A DNA stretch of 64,000 bases from Enterococcus sp. DIV2402. GTDB taxonomy: Bacteria; Bacillota; Bacilli; Lactobacillales; Enterococcaceae. Below, one piece after another: positions 17,037 through 27,400 of the stretch (positions within the stretch are counted from its first letter, which is position 1; every line of letters begins with the position of its first letter). A program made the translations under genes and the position numbers. The stretch lies in contig NZ_CP147251.1 in the NCBI RefSeq assembly GCF_017426705.2, forward strand, positions 1,003,501-1,067,500. The letters are read 5' to 3'. The notes under the pieces were generated by a model, which had not been told where the DNA came from, did no database searches, and saw only the letters and a list, made by a program, of their open reading frames with translations.

Positions 17037-18290
17037 TTATTCTGCTGGAGTACCTACATCATTGATTAGTTTGTCTAATTTTGATTGATAATCAGCTGGT
17101 TTGATTTTTCCTTTGTAAGTATCATTGATTACAGCATCCATTGCTGGCCAGAATGATACGATTTCAGGAATTTTAGGCATTACAACGGTGTGTGTTGGTT
17201 GAGTCATTTCAACTACAGCAGTAGAGACAGCATCCGCTTTGACAGTGTCACTTTCTTGAGCTGCTTTGTTTGAAGGAACGATTCCGTTACTTTCAAAGAC
17301 AGTAAGTTGTGAGCTTTCATTACTGATATAGTCAGCTAACGCCATTGCTGCTAAAGGAGCTTCTGTTTGTTGGTTTACAGCAAATAGTTTTACACCCATG
17401 AAGGCTTTTTGTTGTACTGGACCATTACCAAAGTCAACAGTTGGGTAAGCAGCTACTGCCATATCATCGCCAATGGCTTTGATAACGTCATTTTTAGACC
17501 AAGGACCAGATAAGAAGGCATCAATTTTACCAGATTGTAAGCTTGCTAAAGTTTCAGCGTTTGATTGAACAACACCAGGATTATTTTTTTGATCAGCAAT
17601 CCATTGCATAACTTGAATACCAGGTTCTGTATTAAAGTCTGTTCCTTTTGAATCTTCACCATTTTCACCGTATAAGTGTAAACCGTTACTCATAAATAAT
17701 GGAGCGAAGACATAATTGGCACCAGCTTCTCCAAAGTTTGCGCCTAATTTACCTTTAGATGTTAGGCTTTCCCAAGTTTTCACATCATCTTCAGATAATT
17801 TTGATTTATTGTAGTAAAGGAATTGTGATTCAACACCATAAGGATAGCCGTAAAGTTCACCTTTCCAAGAAGCACCTTCAATGGCTGATTCAACGTTATT
17901 CTCTTTGACATCATCTGCGTATTTAGTGTTTGGATAAATTAAACCAGCTTCAGCCATTTGTCCTAATTGATCGTGTGGCATCATAAATACGTCGGCTGCT
18001 GCTTTAGGATCTTTGGATACATCTTTTTGAGCATCAGTAGAAGTACCTTCTGTCAATTCAACTTTTACATCTGGATATTCTTTCTCAAAATCAGCAATGA
18101 TTTCTTTATATGCAGGAAGGAAGTCACGGTCTACCCAAAGTTTTACATTTCCTTCAACTTTAGGTTCTTCATTTGATGAAGCGTTTGCATCCTCTTGTGT
18201 ATCAGAGTTACCTCCACCGCAAGCTGCTAATAATACCGCGCTACCTAACATTAAGCCAGTTGTCACATATTTTTTCCAATTTGTCTTCAT
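17037..18290 (-). CDS. malX: Maltodextrin-binding lipoprotein, MalX/MalE type
   Basis: Extracellular solute-binding protein of 417 residues anchored by lipid. The signal peptide KTNWKKYVTTG...SAVLLAAC ends in a lipobox with Cys24. The mature protein shows the maltose-binding family features VKLWVDRDF, YPYGVESQFLYYNKS and AFLSGPWSKNDV. The start is ATG 18290, behind TGGAGGAC; the longer frame from 18359 would ruin the signal peptide. First gene of the importer operon. The promoter holds a MalR-type operator in its spacer. Confidence 0.92.
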   Translation of the reverse strand: MKTNWKKYVTTGLMLGSAVLLAACGGGNSDTQEDANASSNEEPKVEGNVKLWVDRDFLPAYKEIIADFEKEYPDVKVELTEGTSTDAQKDVSKDPKAAADVFMMPHDQLGQMAEAGLIYPNTKYADDVKENNVESAIEGASWKGELYGYPYGVESQFLYYNKSKLSEDDVKTWESLTSKGKLGANFGEAGANYVFAPLFMSNGLHLYGENGEDSKGTDFNTEPGIQVMQWIADQKNNPGVVQSNAETLASLQSGKIDAFLSGPWSKNDVIKAIGDDMAVAAYPTVDFGNGPVQQKAFMGVKLFAVNQQTEAPLAAMALADYISNESSQLTVFESNGIVPSNKAAQESDTVKADAVSTAVVEMTQPTHTVVMPKIPEIVSFWPAMDAVINDTYKGKIKPADYQSKLDKLINDVGTPAE

Positions 18291-18330
18291 TTTGTTGTCC
18301 TCCATAAATAATATTTCTTCTACACATGTG

Positions 18331-18359
18331 ATTATGCAACCGTTTGCTGAAATAGTCAA
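18331..18359 (-). promoter_or_regulatory. malX promoter with MalR-type operator in the spacer
   Basis: Minus strand: -35 TTGACT (18359-18354), 17-base spacer, -10 CATAAT (18336-18331). The operator GCAAACGGTTGC (18347-18336) fills most of the spacer. Confidence 0.75.
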
Positions 18360-18502
18360 GCTTTAAGTTGCAAAAAAATAAAAAAAGTATAAATAGCTGA
18401 TAACTCTAGTGTTTATAGGATTACGAAAAAATGAGAAAATTCAGAAACTTTCTAATAATTAAAAGGAAAGAAACAGCAATTGTTCAGTTTGAAAAATTAA
18501 AT

Positions 18503-18514
18503 GCAACCGATTGC
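18503..18514 (+). promoter_or_regulatory. MalR-type operator upstream of second GH13_20 gene
   Basis: GCAACCGATTGC, matching GCAANCGNTTGC. A degenerate copy (GCAACCGTTTTT, from 18527) overlaps the promoter 24 bases downstream. Confidence 0.6.
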
Positions 18515-18524
18515 TGTAAAATCG

Positions 18525-18554
18525 TTGCAACCGTTTTTCTTATGTGTCATAATA
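18525..18554 (+). promoter_or_regulatory. Promoter of second GH13_20 gene
   Basis: -35 TTGCAA (18525-18530), 18-base spacer, -10 CATAAT (18549-18554). The -35 box is part of the degenerate operator copy. Confidence 0.55.
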
Positions 18555-18587
18555 ATAGTGAAAAATTGAAAAGGAGAAATGAATTTT

Positions 18588-20354
18588 ATGAATACAGCAG
18601 CTATTTATCATCGCCCAGAAAGTGAATTTGCTTATCTATATGATGAAAAAACAATGCACGTCCGTTTAAGAACCGCTAGAGGAGATGTTCGCGAGGTTTC
18701 TTTATTACATGGAGATCCGTACTTATTGAATAAGGAAAAATGGCATAAAAAACCATTACGTATGACGTTGTTAATGTCGACGGATTTATATGATTATTGG
18801 TTTGTTGAGGTGACGGCACCTTATAAACGTTTGTCTTATGCATTCTCATTAGTAGGTGTAGATGGCTTGCCAGTCTTTTATGGCGACCATGGGGTTTATC
18901 CATTAACAGATAAATTTTTAGAAATGCCCAATAATTATTTCAGAATGCCATTTTATCAAGAAATTGACCGCTTTAAAGCACCAGAATGGGTGAAAGAAAC
19001 GGTCTGGTATCAAATTTTCCCAGAACGTTTTGCAAATGGAGATAAGAGTAATGATCCAGAAGAGACATTACCGTGGGGGTCTAAAGATCCTAGCTACAAA
19101 GATTTCTTTGGCGGCGATTTACAAGGTGTAATTGATCATTTGGATTATTTAGAAGACTTAGGTATTAATGGTTTGTATTTCTGTCCGATTTTTGAAGCGT
19201 ATTCAAATCATAAATATGATACAATTGATTATTTAAAAATTGACCCAGCATTTGGCGATGCAGAGACATTTAAAAATTTGGTAGAAGAATGTCATAAACG
19301 TGGTATTAAAATTATGTTGGATGCAGTGTTCAATCATATGGGAGATACGTCGCCTCAATGGCAAGACGTCTTGAAAAATGGCGAAGAATCTAAGTATGCT
19401 GATTGGTTCCATGTAAATGAATTTCCAGCAAGTTATAAAGAAGGATCATTCTTTGAAGAAGCAACAGATATTACGTATGATGTGTTTGCTTTTACGCCCC
19501 ATATGCCGAAATTAAATACAGCTAATCCAGAAGTACAAGAACATCTCTTGGCTATTGCTCGTTATTGGATTGAAGAATTTGATATTGATGCTTGGCGTTT
19601 AGATGTTGCCAATGAAGTCGATCATGCGTTTTGGAAAAAGTTCCGTCAAGTTTGTGATGAGGCCAAGGATGATTTCTATATTTTAGGTGAAATTTGGCAT
19701 TCTTCTCAAAGCTGGTTGCAAGGCGATGAATTTCATGCTGTGATGAATTATGCTTTTACAGATGCCATTATGGGATATTTTGTTAAAAACGAATTAAGCA
19801 TGAGTAAAATGGTTTCTGAAATGAACAATCAATTGATGTTGTATCGCGATCAAACCAATCAAATACAATTTAATGTTTTAGACTCACATGACACACCACG
19901 TCTGTTAACTGAAACAAAAGAAGATAAAGAGTTAATGAAACAAGTTTTAGCCTTTACCTATATTCAACCTGGTGTTCCTTGCCTGTATTATGGTGATGAA
20001 GTAGGGATGACTGGGGGAATGGATCCGGATTGTCGTAAATGTATGATTTGGGAGGAAAAAGAACAAGATTTGAATTTACATCAATTTACCAAAGAGCTAA
20101 TTAGCGTACGTAAAACAAATCAAAAAATTCTTTCAGAAGGAACCATTCATTGGAAACAAGTGTCGGAAGATTCAGGGGTCATTGTTTTTGAACGAAAATT
20201 AGATGGCGTGATTCTAACAGGAATTTTCAACACAGGAACGAAAGAAGTTCGCGCTGAAAAAGCTGGTGATATTCTTTTAAGTAATTTAGTGGAAGCATCT
20301 GACACAACTGTGGAAGTTGCTCCAAGAGGTTTTGCATTATTTATCCAAGAATAA
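18588..20354 (+). CDS. Second GH13_20 neopullulanase/maltogenic amylase
   Basis: A 588-residue paralogue of the enzyme at 12917, with the same N-terminal beta-sandwich and barrel. Catalytic residues: Asp339 in AWRLDVANEVD, Glu368 in LGEIWHS, Asp435 in DSHDTPR. ATG 18588 aligns with the paralogue start (NTAAIYHRPESEFAYLYD against KQAILHKTKSNYAYAYD). An ATG nine bases upstream would leave only two bases after AAAGGAG. It is divergent from malX and shares its control region. Differences between the two enzymes around the loop at residues 270-305 suggest different chain-length preference (inference). Confidence 0.9.
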   Translation: MNTAAIYHRPESEFAYLYDEKTMHVRLRTARGDVREVSLLHGDPYLLNKEKWHKKPLRMTLLMSTDLYDYWFVEVTAPYKRLSYAFSLVGVDGLPVFYGDHGVYPLTDKFLEMPNNYFRMPFYQEIDRFKAPEWVKETVWYQIFPERFANGDKSNDPEETLPWGSKDPSYKDFFGGDLQGVIDHLDYLEDLGINGLYFCPIFEAYSNHKYDTIDYLKIDPAFGDAETFKNLVEECHKRGIKIMLDAVFNHMGDTSPQWQDVLKNGEESKYADWFHVNEFPASYKEGSFFEEATDITYDVFAFTPHMPKLNTANPEVQEHLLAIARYWIEEFDIDAWRLDVANEVDHAFWKKFRQVCDEAKDDFYILGEIWHSSQSWLQGDEFHAVMNYAFTDAIMGYFVKNELSMSKMVSEMNNQLMLYRDQTNQIQFNVLDSHDTPRLLTETKEDKELMKQVLAFTYIQPGVPCLYYGDEVGMTGGMDPDCRKCMIWEEKEQDLNLHQFTKELISVRKTNQKILSEGTIHWKQVSEDSGVIVFERKLDGVILTGIFNTGTKEVRAEKAGDILLSNLVEASDTTVEVAPRGFALFIQE

Positions 20355-20402
20355 AAAAGACAAAGGAAACAAGGCGAAGTCGCTCTTGTTTCCTTTGTCT
20401 TT
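20355..20402 (+). terminator. Long terminator after second GH13_20 gene
   Basis: About 18-base-pair stem (AAAGACAAAGGAAACAAG pairing with CTTGTTTCCTTTGTCTTT) capped by a small GCGAAGTCGC hairpin. Confidence 0.85.
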
Positions 20403-20792
20403 GATTATTAAATAGGAAGTTTTTCCTATACACGTTGCGAAGAATCTTCCCCAAAATTCTTCTTAACTCAATTATAGAACAAAGTTAGTGTTTTTCACAA
20501 ATAAAAACATTTTGCTAGGTCCTCTTTATTGTTTCTAAGGGTAGTTTCTCTTTCGTTATTTAATGAGAAAATTCTCATATATTTGATACATTGAAAACAA
20601 GAGGTATAACGTTTCTTAAGGAAAAATACTAAAGTTATTTTCCTTGAATTATAAAGGTTTTTATAGAGAATTATCTTTTTATCAAAGGAATTTTAAATGG
20701 GAAGTACAAAAATTTTCAAACAGAACGCTAGAAATTTCTAAGAAGTATGATAAAATAATGAAAATGTTGAATTAATTAAAGGAGTGTTTTAG
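20403..20792 (+). other. Gene-free 390-base region upstream of asd
   Basis: No open reading frame with a ribosome site is seen. It holds three inverted repeats: ATAGGAA/TTCCTAT (20412-20429), ATGAGAA-AA-TTCTCAT (20563-20578) and AAGGAAAA/TTTTCCTT (20618-20645). A TATGATAAAAT stretch at 20746-20756 may be the asd -10 region. I looked for a lysine riboswitch or T-box and did not recognise either. Confidence 0.4.
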
Positions 20793-21845
20793 ATGGAGTC
20801 AGGATATCGTATTGCGGTGGTAGGAGCTACTGGTGCAGTAGGAACAAAAATGATTGAAATGTTGGAGCAAACTGTGCTACCTATTAAAGAGGTAAAATTA
20901 TTAGCATCTAAGCGCTCTGCGGGAAAAAAAGCTACTTTCAAAGGAGAAGAACTGGTTATTGAAGAATTAGTGCCAGAATCGTTTGAGAATGTTGACATCG
21001 CTTTGTTTAGTGCTGGCGGCGGCATTTCGAAACAATTCGCCCCAGAAGCTGTTAAACGTGGTGCAGTTGTTGTTGATAATACTAGCCATTTTCGTATGGA
21101 CCCAGAAGTGCCATTAGTGGTGCCGGAAGTAAATAAAGAAGCCTTGAAAAATCATAAAGGAATTATCGCTAATCCAAACTGCTCAACAATTCAAATGATG
21201 GTTGCTTTAGAACCGATTCGCCAAAAAGCTGGTTTAGATCGCGTGATTGTGTCTACATATCAAGCAGTCTCTGGTGCTGGAGCGAGTGCTATTCGCGAAT
21301 TAGAAGAACAAACACAAGCGTATTTAAATGACACACCAGTTGAAGAATTGAAAGCTGAAATTTTACCTTGTGGCGGAGATAAAAAACATTATCCATTAGC
21401 ATTTAATGCCTTACCACAAATTGATGTATTTGCTGAAGAAGGATACACTTATGAAGAATGGAAAATGATTCGCGAAACGAAAAAAATCATGGAAGACGAC
21501 ACAATCAAAGTATCAGCAACTTGTGTACGTATCCCAGTAGCTAGCGGTCATTCAGAATCTGTTTATATTGAAACAAAAGATGAATTAACTGTCGCTGATA
21601 TTCGTGCATTAATGGAAGCTGCACCAGGTGTTGTTTTAGAAGATGATCCAAGTCAACAAATCTATCCGCAAGCATTAAATAGTATTGGCAAAAAAGAAAC
21701 TTTTGTCGGACGTATTCGTAAAGATGTTGACGTGGATAATGGTTTCCATTTATGGGTAGTTTCAGACAACTTGTTAAAAGGTGCTGCATGGAATTCTGTC
21801 CAAATTGCAGAAACATTGCATGAGATGGACTTAGTACGTGTATAA
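20793..21845 (+). CDS. asd: Aspartate-semialdehyde dehydrogenase
   Basis: Reduces aspartyl phosphate to aspartate semialdehyde with NADPH, feeding lysine/diaminopimelate, threonine and methionine synthesis. The 350-residue protein has the NADP motif GATGAVG (residues 12-18), the catalytic Cys130 in [10 protein letters not shown], and the C-terminal family pattern with His in ASGHSESVY. The ribosome site AAAGGAG precedes ATG 20793. It stands alone between terminators, without dapA or lysC neighbours. Confidence 0.95.
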   Translation: MESGYRIAVVGATGAVGTKMIEMLEQTVLPIKEVKLLASKRSAGKKATFKGEELVIEELVPESFENVDIALFSAGGGISKQFAPEAVKRGAVVVDNTSHFRMDPEVPLVVPEVNKEALKNHKGIIANPNCSTIQMMVALEPIRQKAGLDRVIVSTYQAVSGAGASAIRELEEQTQAYLNDTPVEELKAEILPCGGDKKHYPLAFNALPQIDVFAEEGYTYEEWKMIRETKKIMEDDTIKVSATCVRIPVASGHSESVYIETKDELTVADIRALMEAAPGVVLEDDPSQQIYPQALNSIGKKETFVGRIRKDVDVDNGFHLWVVSDNLLKGAAWNSVQIAETLHEMDLVRV

Positions 21846-21868
21846 TCAAAACGACTAAGTGGTCACGC

Positions 21869-21938
21869 AAAATATCCGAACTATATAACAAAACCCTGTG
21901 CAAATGCAGGAGGATGTTCTATATAGTTCGGATATTTT
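21869..21938 (+). terminator. Terminator after asd with long interrupted stem
   Basis: Outer stem AATATCCGAACTATATA with TATATAGTTCGGATATT (about 17 base pairs) enclosing a 30-base loop with a small CCTG/CAGG helix, then five T. It may serve both converging genes. Confidence 0.8.
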
Positions 21939-21951
21939 TATTTGGCTTGTG

Positions 21952-22758
21952 CTAGTTTAACCAAGTAGCTAGTTGGTTAAATACTTTTTGCACTTGTTCA
22001 TCTTCAGGTTGCTTTAAAAAGTCATGTTCTAAATCATAAACAGGAACGAATTTGCAGTCGGGAATCAAACGTTTTAATGATTTACTATATTTAAAAGGAA
22101 CTTCTGCATCAGAAGTACTGGCTGTGCTAAAAGTAGGCGGGAATTGTTTCAATAATTCTGCAGAAATAGTAAAATCATCGATTGCTTGTTCAGACACTTG
22201 ATAAAAATCATTTAATTGTTGTTGCTGCACACCATACATATATAATACATAACGTTGTAATAGTGGGTCGTCCCAAACGGTCTGGGTTTGGTCGATGCCT
22301 GCAATCATTTCAGGTGTAATTGTAGTGCTTGTTAATTGGCGTTTTGTATGGATAAATTTCAAATCGTAATAACCATAAAAATTAATTAGACATTCTGGTA
22401 AAGTCGCATTTGTTTGTAACAAATGAGCAGTTAAAGATAACAGTGCATAACCGCCTGCCGAGCGTCCGCAAAAACTAAAGGGGGCATCTTTAATTATCGT
22501 CTCTTTTATTTCAGCAAAAGAATCATAAATACCTGTTAAAATGTCTTTTAATGAATGATTGGGCGCTAATAAATAGTCCATCGCTAAAATCGTATATCCA
22601 GCATCCAAGAATTGCTGTGCCAATGCTTGGGGTAAGTCATTTTTACTTCCGTATATAAAACCACCCCCATGTAAATACACCATATATTTTCCATTGGTTG
22701 TAACTGGTGTATTTACGGCGATTTGACAGCCGTTACTTAACGTGAGAATTTCAGTCAT
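21952..22758 (-). CDS. Alpha/beta hydrolase, HSL/carboxylesterase type
   Basis: A 268-residue serine hydrolase with the oxyanion-hole motif HGGGF (about residues 30-34), nucleophile elbow GRSAGG (Ser about 100), and a likely catalytic His in DLEHDFL near the C-terminus. Its start overlaps the stop of the PucR-type regulator by one base (TAATG), so the two are translationally coupled. The position next to the ureide genes hints at a role in that pathway, but hydrolases of this type cannot be assigned a substrate from sequence. No known allantoin pathway enzyme belongs to this family. Confidence 0.8.
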   Translation of the reverse strand: MTEILTLSNGCQIAVNTPVTTNGKYMVYLHGGGFIYGSKNDLPQALAQQFLDAGYTILAMDYLLAPNHSLKDILTGIYDSFAEIKETIIKDAPFSFCGRSAGGYALLSLTAHLLQTNATLPECLINFYGYYDLKFIHTKRQLTSTTITPEMIAGIDQTQTVWDDPLLQRYVLYMYGVQQQQLNDFYQVSEQAIDDFTISAELLKQFPPTFSTASTSDAEVPFKYSKSLKRLIPDCKFVPVYDLEHDFLKQPEDEQVQKVFNQLATWLN

Positions 22759-24329
22759 TATTTGTCTCTCCTTTTTGTTTTCAATAAATACGTCCCAATC
22801 TCATAATTAACCAATTGAATTGGATTTGTCAAATCGATGTTTAACAAATGTTCAATTTTATTAAGACGATAACGAATCGTTTTTGAATGCAAAAAGAGCG
22901 TCTCAGCTGTTTTTTTGTAATTTCTTCCTACTTGGAAAAAGGTATATAACGTAAGAAATAGCTCTTCGTGTTTTTCCCATAGAAGATGCAACTGCGGTGG
23001 CACTAGTTTTTCTAGTTGTTCAGCTTGGTTTTCCCTCATGAAATAACGAAAGATTCCTAAATCATTAATCGACACAATCGGATCAATATGAAAATGTTGA
23101 TTGAAACGAATGGCATCAAGGCATTCCAGCAAGATTTCTTTTAATTCCCCTTTTTCTTTAACCAAACTGAAAGAAATAGTGATTTCTTCCGATTCAAGAG
23201 TTGTTGCATCGATAATTTTTTTGATTTCTTCTTTTTTAATTTCTTGTTCCATTTTTTCAAGATTGTACAAAATAACCGTATAGTTGTAATGTTCAAAGAA
23301 AATTGTGTTTGAACGCAACGCATAGAGTCGTGTTAAGATTTCAGAATTATGAGGATATGTTTCTCCAGCTTTAGCGGAAAAAGTAATCCCTTGATAATAA
23401 CGAAAATTATTCATTTTTGCTTCTTCTAATAAACTATTTAATTCATCCAAACTTGTGGGGGTATTTTGTAAAATAGCATCTGCCAAATTATTCATCCGGG
23501 CATAACGTTCTTTTTTCAAAAGATATTCCATTTGAAGACGTTCATGAATAATATCAATGACATTTTCGATAATCATCATATGCGAGGCTTCAATTGTTTG
23601 CTTCAATTGATAAACAATCAGCGTACAAGGGCTACCAAACCGTGTCGTAATTTCAGTTTGTAAAGCAGTTGCTTGTTGTGAACTATCTAAAGAAAATAAA
23701 TTCAGGCGTTCATAATAATTTTTGGTAAACTCGTTGGTTTCGATATAATCTTTTTTTTGCACAATGTATTGTTCAAAAGAAGGGCCTTTGTGTATATCGA
23801 GTGACAGAGCTGGAATGCTAAGTGTGCAAGGCAATTGAATTAATTGATAAAAAGTTTCCATAATTTGTTCAAATGAATGCAGATTACGTTCGACTTTGGT
23901 AAAACGCTGACGAACATCATAATACGTTCGCAATAAGTGCCCTTGATGATTTAATAATGGTTCATAGATAGTTAACATGATTTTTTCGTAACTAATTTCT
24001 TGTTCCACTTTAATTAAAGGAATTTGATGTTCAAAACAAAGTGTGACAAGCCAATCGGGCAAAACCGTAATCAAACGATCCATTTTAACGACTAAACCAC
24101 TAACTCCTAAATTTTTCATCTTTTGGAAAAAATTAATTAAATCAGTTGTCGGCAAATCTTTGAAAGCATACAGTGAAGTTAAAATTAATTGATTTTTTTT
24201 GCTCCAATTTTCAATATCTAAAGCTTCTAATACCATGGCAGAATCAACTTCATTGGTTAATCCAATATCTCCAGTTAAAAGTTTGCAGGTTTTAAAAAGT
24301 TCTAAAGACATAAGTTCTTTAATTGTCAT
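22758..24329 (-). CDS. pucR: PucR-family transcriptional regulator (1)
   Basis: A 523-residue regulator: N-terminal purine-catabolism regulatory domain (about 1-125, beginning TIKELMSLELFKTCKLLTG), a central GGDEF-like/GAF-like region, and a C-terminal PucR helix-turn-helix (KTAETLFLHSKTIRYRLNKIEHLL, about 475-500). B. subtilis PucR activates ureide genes in response to allantoin-type inducers. It is divergent from the fdrA-ylbE operon, the expected target. ATG 24329 follows AAAAGGAGACA. Assignment of the symbol is by family and context, since a second PucR-type gene lies at 32553. Confidence 0.85.
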   Translation of the reverse strand: MTIKELMSLELFKTCKLLTGDIGLTNEVDSAMVLEALDIENWSKKNQLILTSLYAFKDLPTTDLINFFQKMKNLGVSGLVVKMDRLITVLPDWLVTLCFEHQIPLIKVEQEISYEKIMLTIYEPLLNHQGHLLRTYYDVRQRFTKVERNLHSFEQIMETFYQLIQLPCTLSIPALSLDIHKGPSFEQYIVQKKDYIETNEFTKNYYERLNLFSLDSSQQATALQTEITTRFGSPCTLIVYQLKQTIEASHMMIIENVIDIIHERLQMEYLLKKERYARMNNLADAILQNTPTSLDELNSLLEEAKMNNFRYYQGITFSAKAGETYPHNSEILTRLYALRSNTIFFEHYNYTVILYNLEKMEQEIKKEEIKKIIDATTLESEEITISFSLVKEKGELKEILLECLDAIRFNQHFHIDPIVSINDLGIFRYFMRENQAEQLEKLVPPQLHLLWEKHEELFLTLYTFFQVGRNYKKTAETLFLHSKTIRYRLNKIEHLLNIDLTNPIQLVNYEIGTYLLKTKRRDK

Positions 24330-24370
24330 AGTTGTCTCCTTTTGCGCTTTTTGGATAAAAAATGTAAAAT

Positions 24371-24418
24371 AAATTTAGACTTTTGTCCAGTGTAAACGCA
24401 AACAACAAAAATTACAAT
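24371..24418 (+). promoter_or_regulatory. Promoter of ureide operon with cre and conserved upstream element
   Basis: -10 TACAAT (24413-24418) and weak -35 GTGTAA. GTGTAAACGCAAACAA (24390-24405) fits the CcpA cre consensus at 15 of 16 positions. The preceding AAATTTAGACTTTT (from 24371) recurs upstream of the second MFS gene at 36908 (24 of 33 bases shared over the whole block), so it may be the PucR activator site. Confidence 0.55.
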
Positions 24419-24449
24419 AAGGATGTAAGCAATAAAAGGAGGAAATATA

Positions 24450-27400
24450 ATGTTAAATACTGTTATTTTGAAAAATAACTACCAAGATTCAATCAATTTG
24501 ATGCTTTTGACGAACAAGATCAATGAATTTGAGAACGTTACAATGAGCCAAATTATGATGGGGACAGATGCAAACAAAGACATTTTGCGCAATACTAATC
24601 TATTATCAACAGAAGCTGAAGCAGCATCAGCAAACGATTTGATGATTGTTGTAGACAGTGAAGATGATAATATTATGGACGAAGTATTACCGGCTGTCGA
24701 TGAATTTCTAAGCGATTTATCTTCTAAAGGTGGATCAGAAGCCAAAGCTGCATCAACTTCTTGGGCAGAAGCTTTAGAAGCATTACCTGATGCAAACGTG
24801 GCATTGTTTAGTATTCCAGGTGAATACGGTGCACCTGAAATGGAAAAGGCTTTAAAAAATGATTTACACGTCTTTTCATTTACAGACAACATTGCAATTG
24901 AAGATGAAGTACGCTTGAAAAAATTAGCTCACGAAAAAGGTCTTTTAATGATGGGACCTGACTGTGGAACAGGGATTATCTCTAGTATTCCAGTTGCCTT
25001 TACTAACGTAGTATCACCAGGAAACATCGGTGTTGTTGGTGCATCAGGTACAGGAATCCAAGAAGTAACAACTATCGTTGACCGTTTAGGCGGCGGTGTA
25101 GTTCACGCAATTGGAACTGGTGGTCGTGACTTAAGCGATAAAGTTGGCGCAATTACAATGAAAGATGCCATCGTTGCTTTAGAAAACCACGAACCAACAG
25201 ATGTGATTTGTGTTATCTCTAAACCACCTGCAAAAGAAGTACGTGATGAAGTGGTTCAATTATTACAAAGTATTTCTAAACCAGTTGTTGCTATTTTCTT
25301 AGGTGAAAAACCAACTGCCCATGAAGGAAAAGTTTATTTAGCACACACATTAGAAGAAACAGCTCGTATTGCGGTTGATTTAGCGAACGAAGAAGCTATT
25401 AAAGCTAACTATTTAGAAGCAATTGCTAAACCAGATGCACCTGTTTTACCAGAAGATAAAGTGGTTAAAGGGTTGTATTCAGGCGGAACACTGGCTTCTG
25501 AAGCAGGTATGTTAATTTCTGAGGCATTAGGTTTGGAAGGCTTAGTGAAAAAAGAAGGCTTTGTCTTGAAATCACATGGTTATGAAGTAATGGACTTAGG
25601 GGATGATATCTATACACAAGGTAAACCACATCCAATGATTGATCCAGAAGTTCGTATTCAAAAAATCAGAGAATATGCAACCGATAAAGATACAGGCATC
25701 ATCTTATTCGATGTTGTGTTAGGTTACGGTGCACATGCAGATATGGCAAGTGCGTTATTACCAGCGATTGAAGAAGCGCGCCAAACAGCAAAAGCTGATG
25801 GACGTGAATTACACTTTGTAGCAACTGTATGTGGAACAACTAAAGATCCACAAAATTATCATGAGACAGTAAAACGACTAAAAGATGCAGGGGTATTTGT
25901 TGAAGAAAGCAATGCTAAAGCAGTTCGCTTAGCGTTATTACTAAAAGGCATTGAATTTACTGAAGAAGATAAATCAGTAGTTGCATACGAAGGCGAAACA
26001 GTTGAAATTCCTGAAGTTAGCGAAAAAGTGATGGAATTATTGAATACAAAACCACGTATTATTAACGTTGGCTTACAAAGCTTCAACGAATCAATCGTTG
26101 AATATGGCGGAAAATCTGAGCAATTTAACTGGCGCCCACGTGCGAATGGAAACAAAAAAATGATTCGCATTTTAGATGCTCTTGAAGATTATGAAGAACA
26201 AATTGCAACAGAAAACCAAAAAGTAATTGATAAAATGCAAAATTCACAACCATTCTTAGTGGATGTCGTTCCAGCGAAAACAGTTATTCCAGAGTTAAAC
26301 GAAGAGAAGAAAACCTTACTTCATGCCGGACCGCCAATTAAATGGGAAGATATGACAAAACCTATGCAAGGTGCCTGTCTAGGGGCAGCATTATTTGAAG
26401 GTTGGGCAACAACTGAAGAAGATGCTTTGAAACTGTTTGAAAATGATGAAGTTCGCTTCATTCCTTGTCACCATGTTCAAGCCGTTGGACCAATGGGTGG
26501 TATTTCTTCAGCAAACATGCCAATGTCTGTGATTGAAAACCGTTCAGAAGGAAACCGCGCATTCTGTATCTTAAATGAAGGTATCGGAAAAGTGTTACGT
26601 TTCGGCGCTTATTCAAAAGAAGTAGTTGACCGTTTAATCTGGATTCAAGATGTTTTAGGACCAACTTTATCTAAAGCATTACAAAAAACAGAAGAAGGCT
26701 TGAACTTAAACGTATTGATTGCTCGTTCGATTACAATGGGAGATGAATTCCACCAACGTAATATTGCAGCATCATTAAACTTCTTAAAAGAAATGGCACC
26801 ATTAATTACAACCTTAGATATTTCTGAAGAAGAAAAATATGAAGTAATTAAATTCTTATCAGACACTGATCAATTCTTCCTAAACATCATGATGGCAGCA
26901 AGTAAAGCGATTGTTGATGGTGCACGTAAAGGCACAAAAGGAACTGTTGTAACAACAATGGCACGTAACGGTGTTGACTTCGGTGTACGTATTGCAGAAA
27001 CAGGTGATACTTGGCACATTGCTCCAGTAAATACGCCTAAAGGCTTGTACTTCACTGGCTTCTCAGAAGAAGACGGTAATCCAGATATTGGTGATAGTGC
27101 AATTACTGAAACAATTGGTGTAGGTGGAATGGCTATGGTTGCTGCTCCAGGTGTTACACGTTTCGTTGGTGCTGGTGGATTCCAAGATGCCTTAGATATT
27201 TCAAACGAGATGGCAAAAATTTGTATTACCCATAATCCAACATTCACAATTCCAACTTGGGACTTTAAAGGAACTTGTCTAGGTATTGACATCCGTAAAG
27301 TAGTTGAAACTGGTATTACACCATTAATCAATACAGGTATTGCGCACAAAGAAGCAGGGCGTGGTCAAGTAGGTGCTGGTACAGTTCGCGCACCTCTAGG

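Noticed and set aside
18527..18541. TTGCAACCGTTTTTC region as a CcpA cre site
   Set aside because: It fits the MalR-type half site better and has three mismatches to the cre consensus.
20355..20402. Long repeat considered as part of an insertion element end
   Set aside because: It is a single stem-loop right after a stop codon with a T-rich end, so a terminator; no transposase or target duplication is nearby.
26870..27349. 159-residue frame antisense to the FdrA-YlbE fusion gene
   Set aside because: Mirror frame of a strongly coding region with no ribosome site or recognisable domain.
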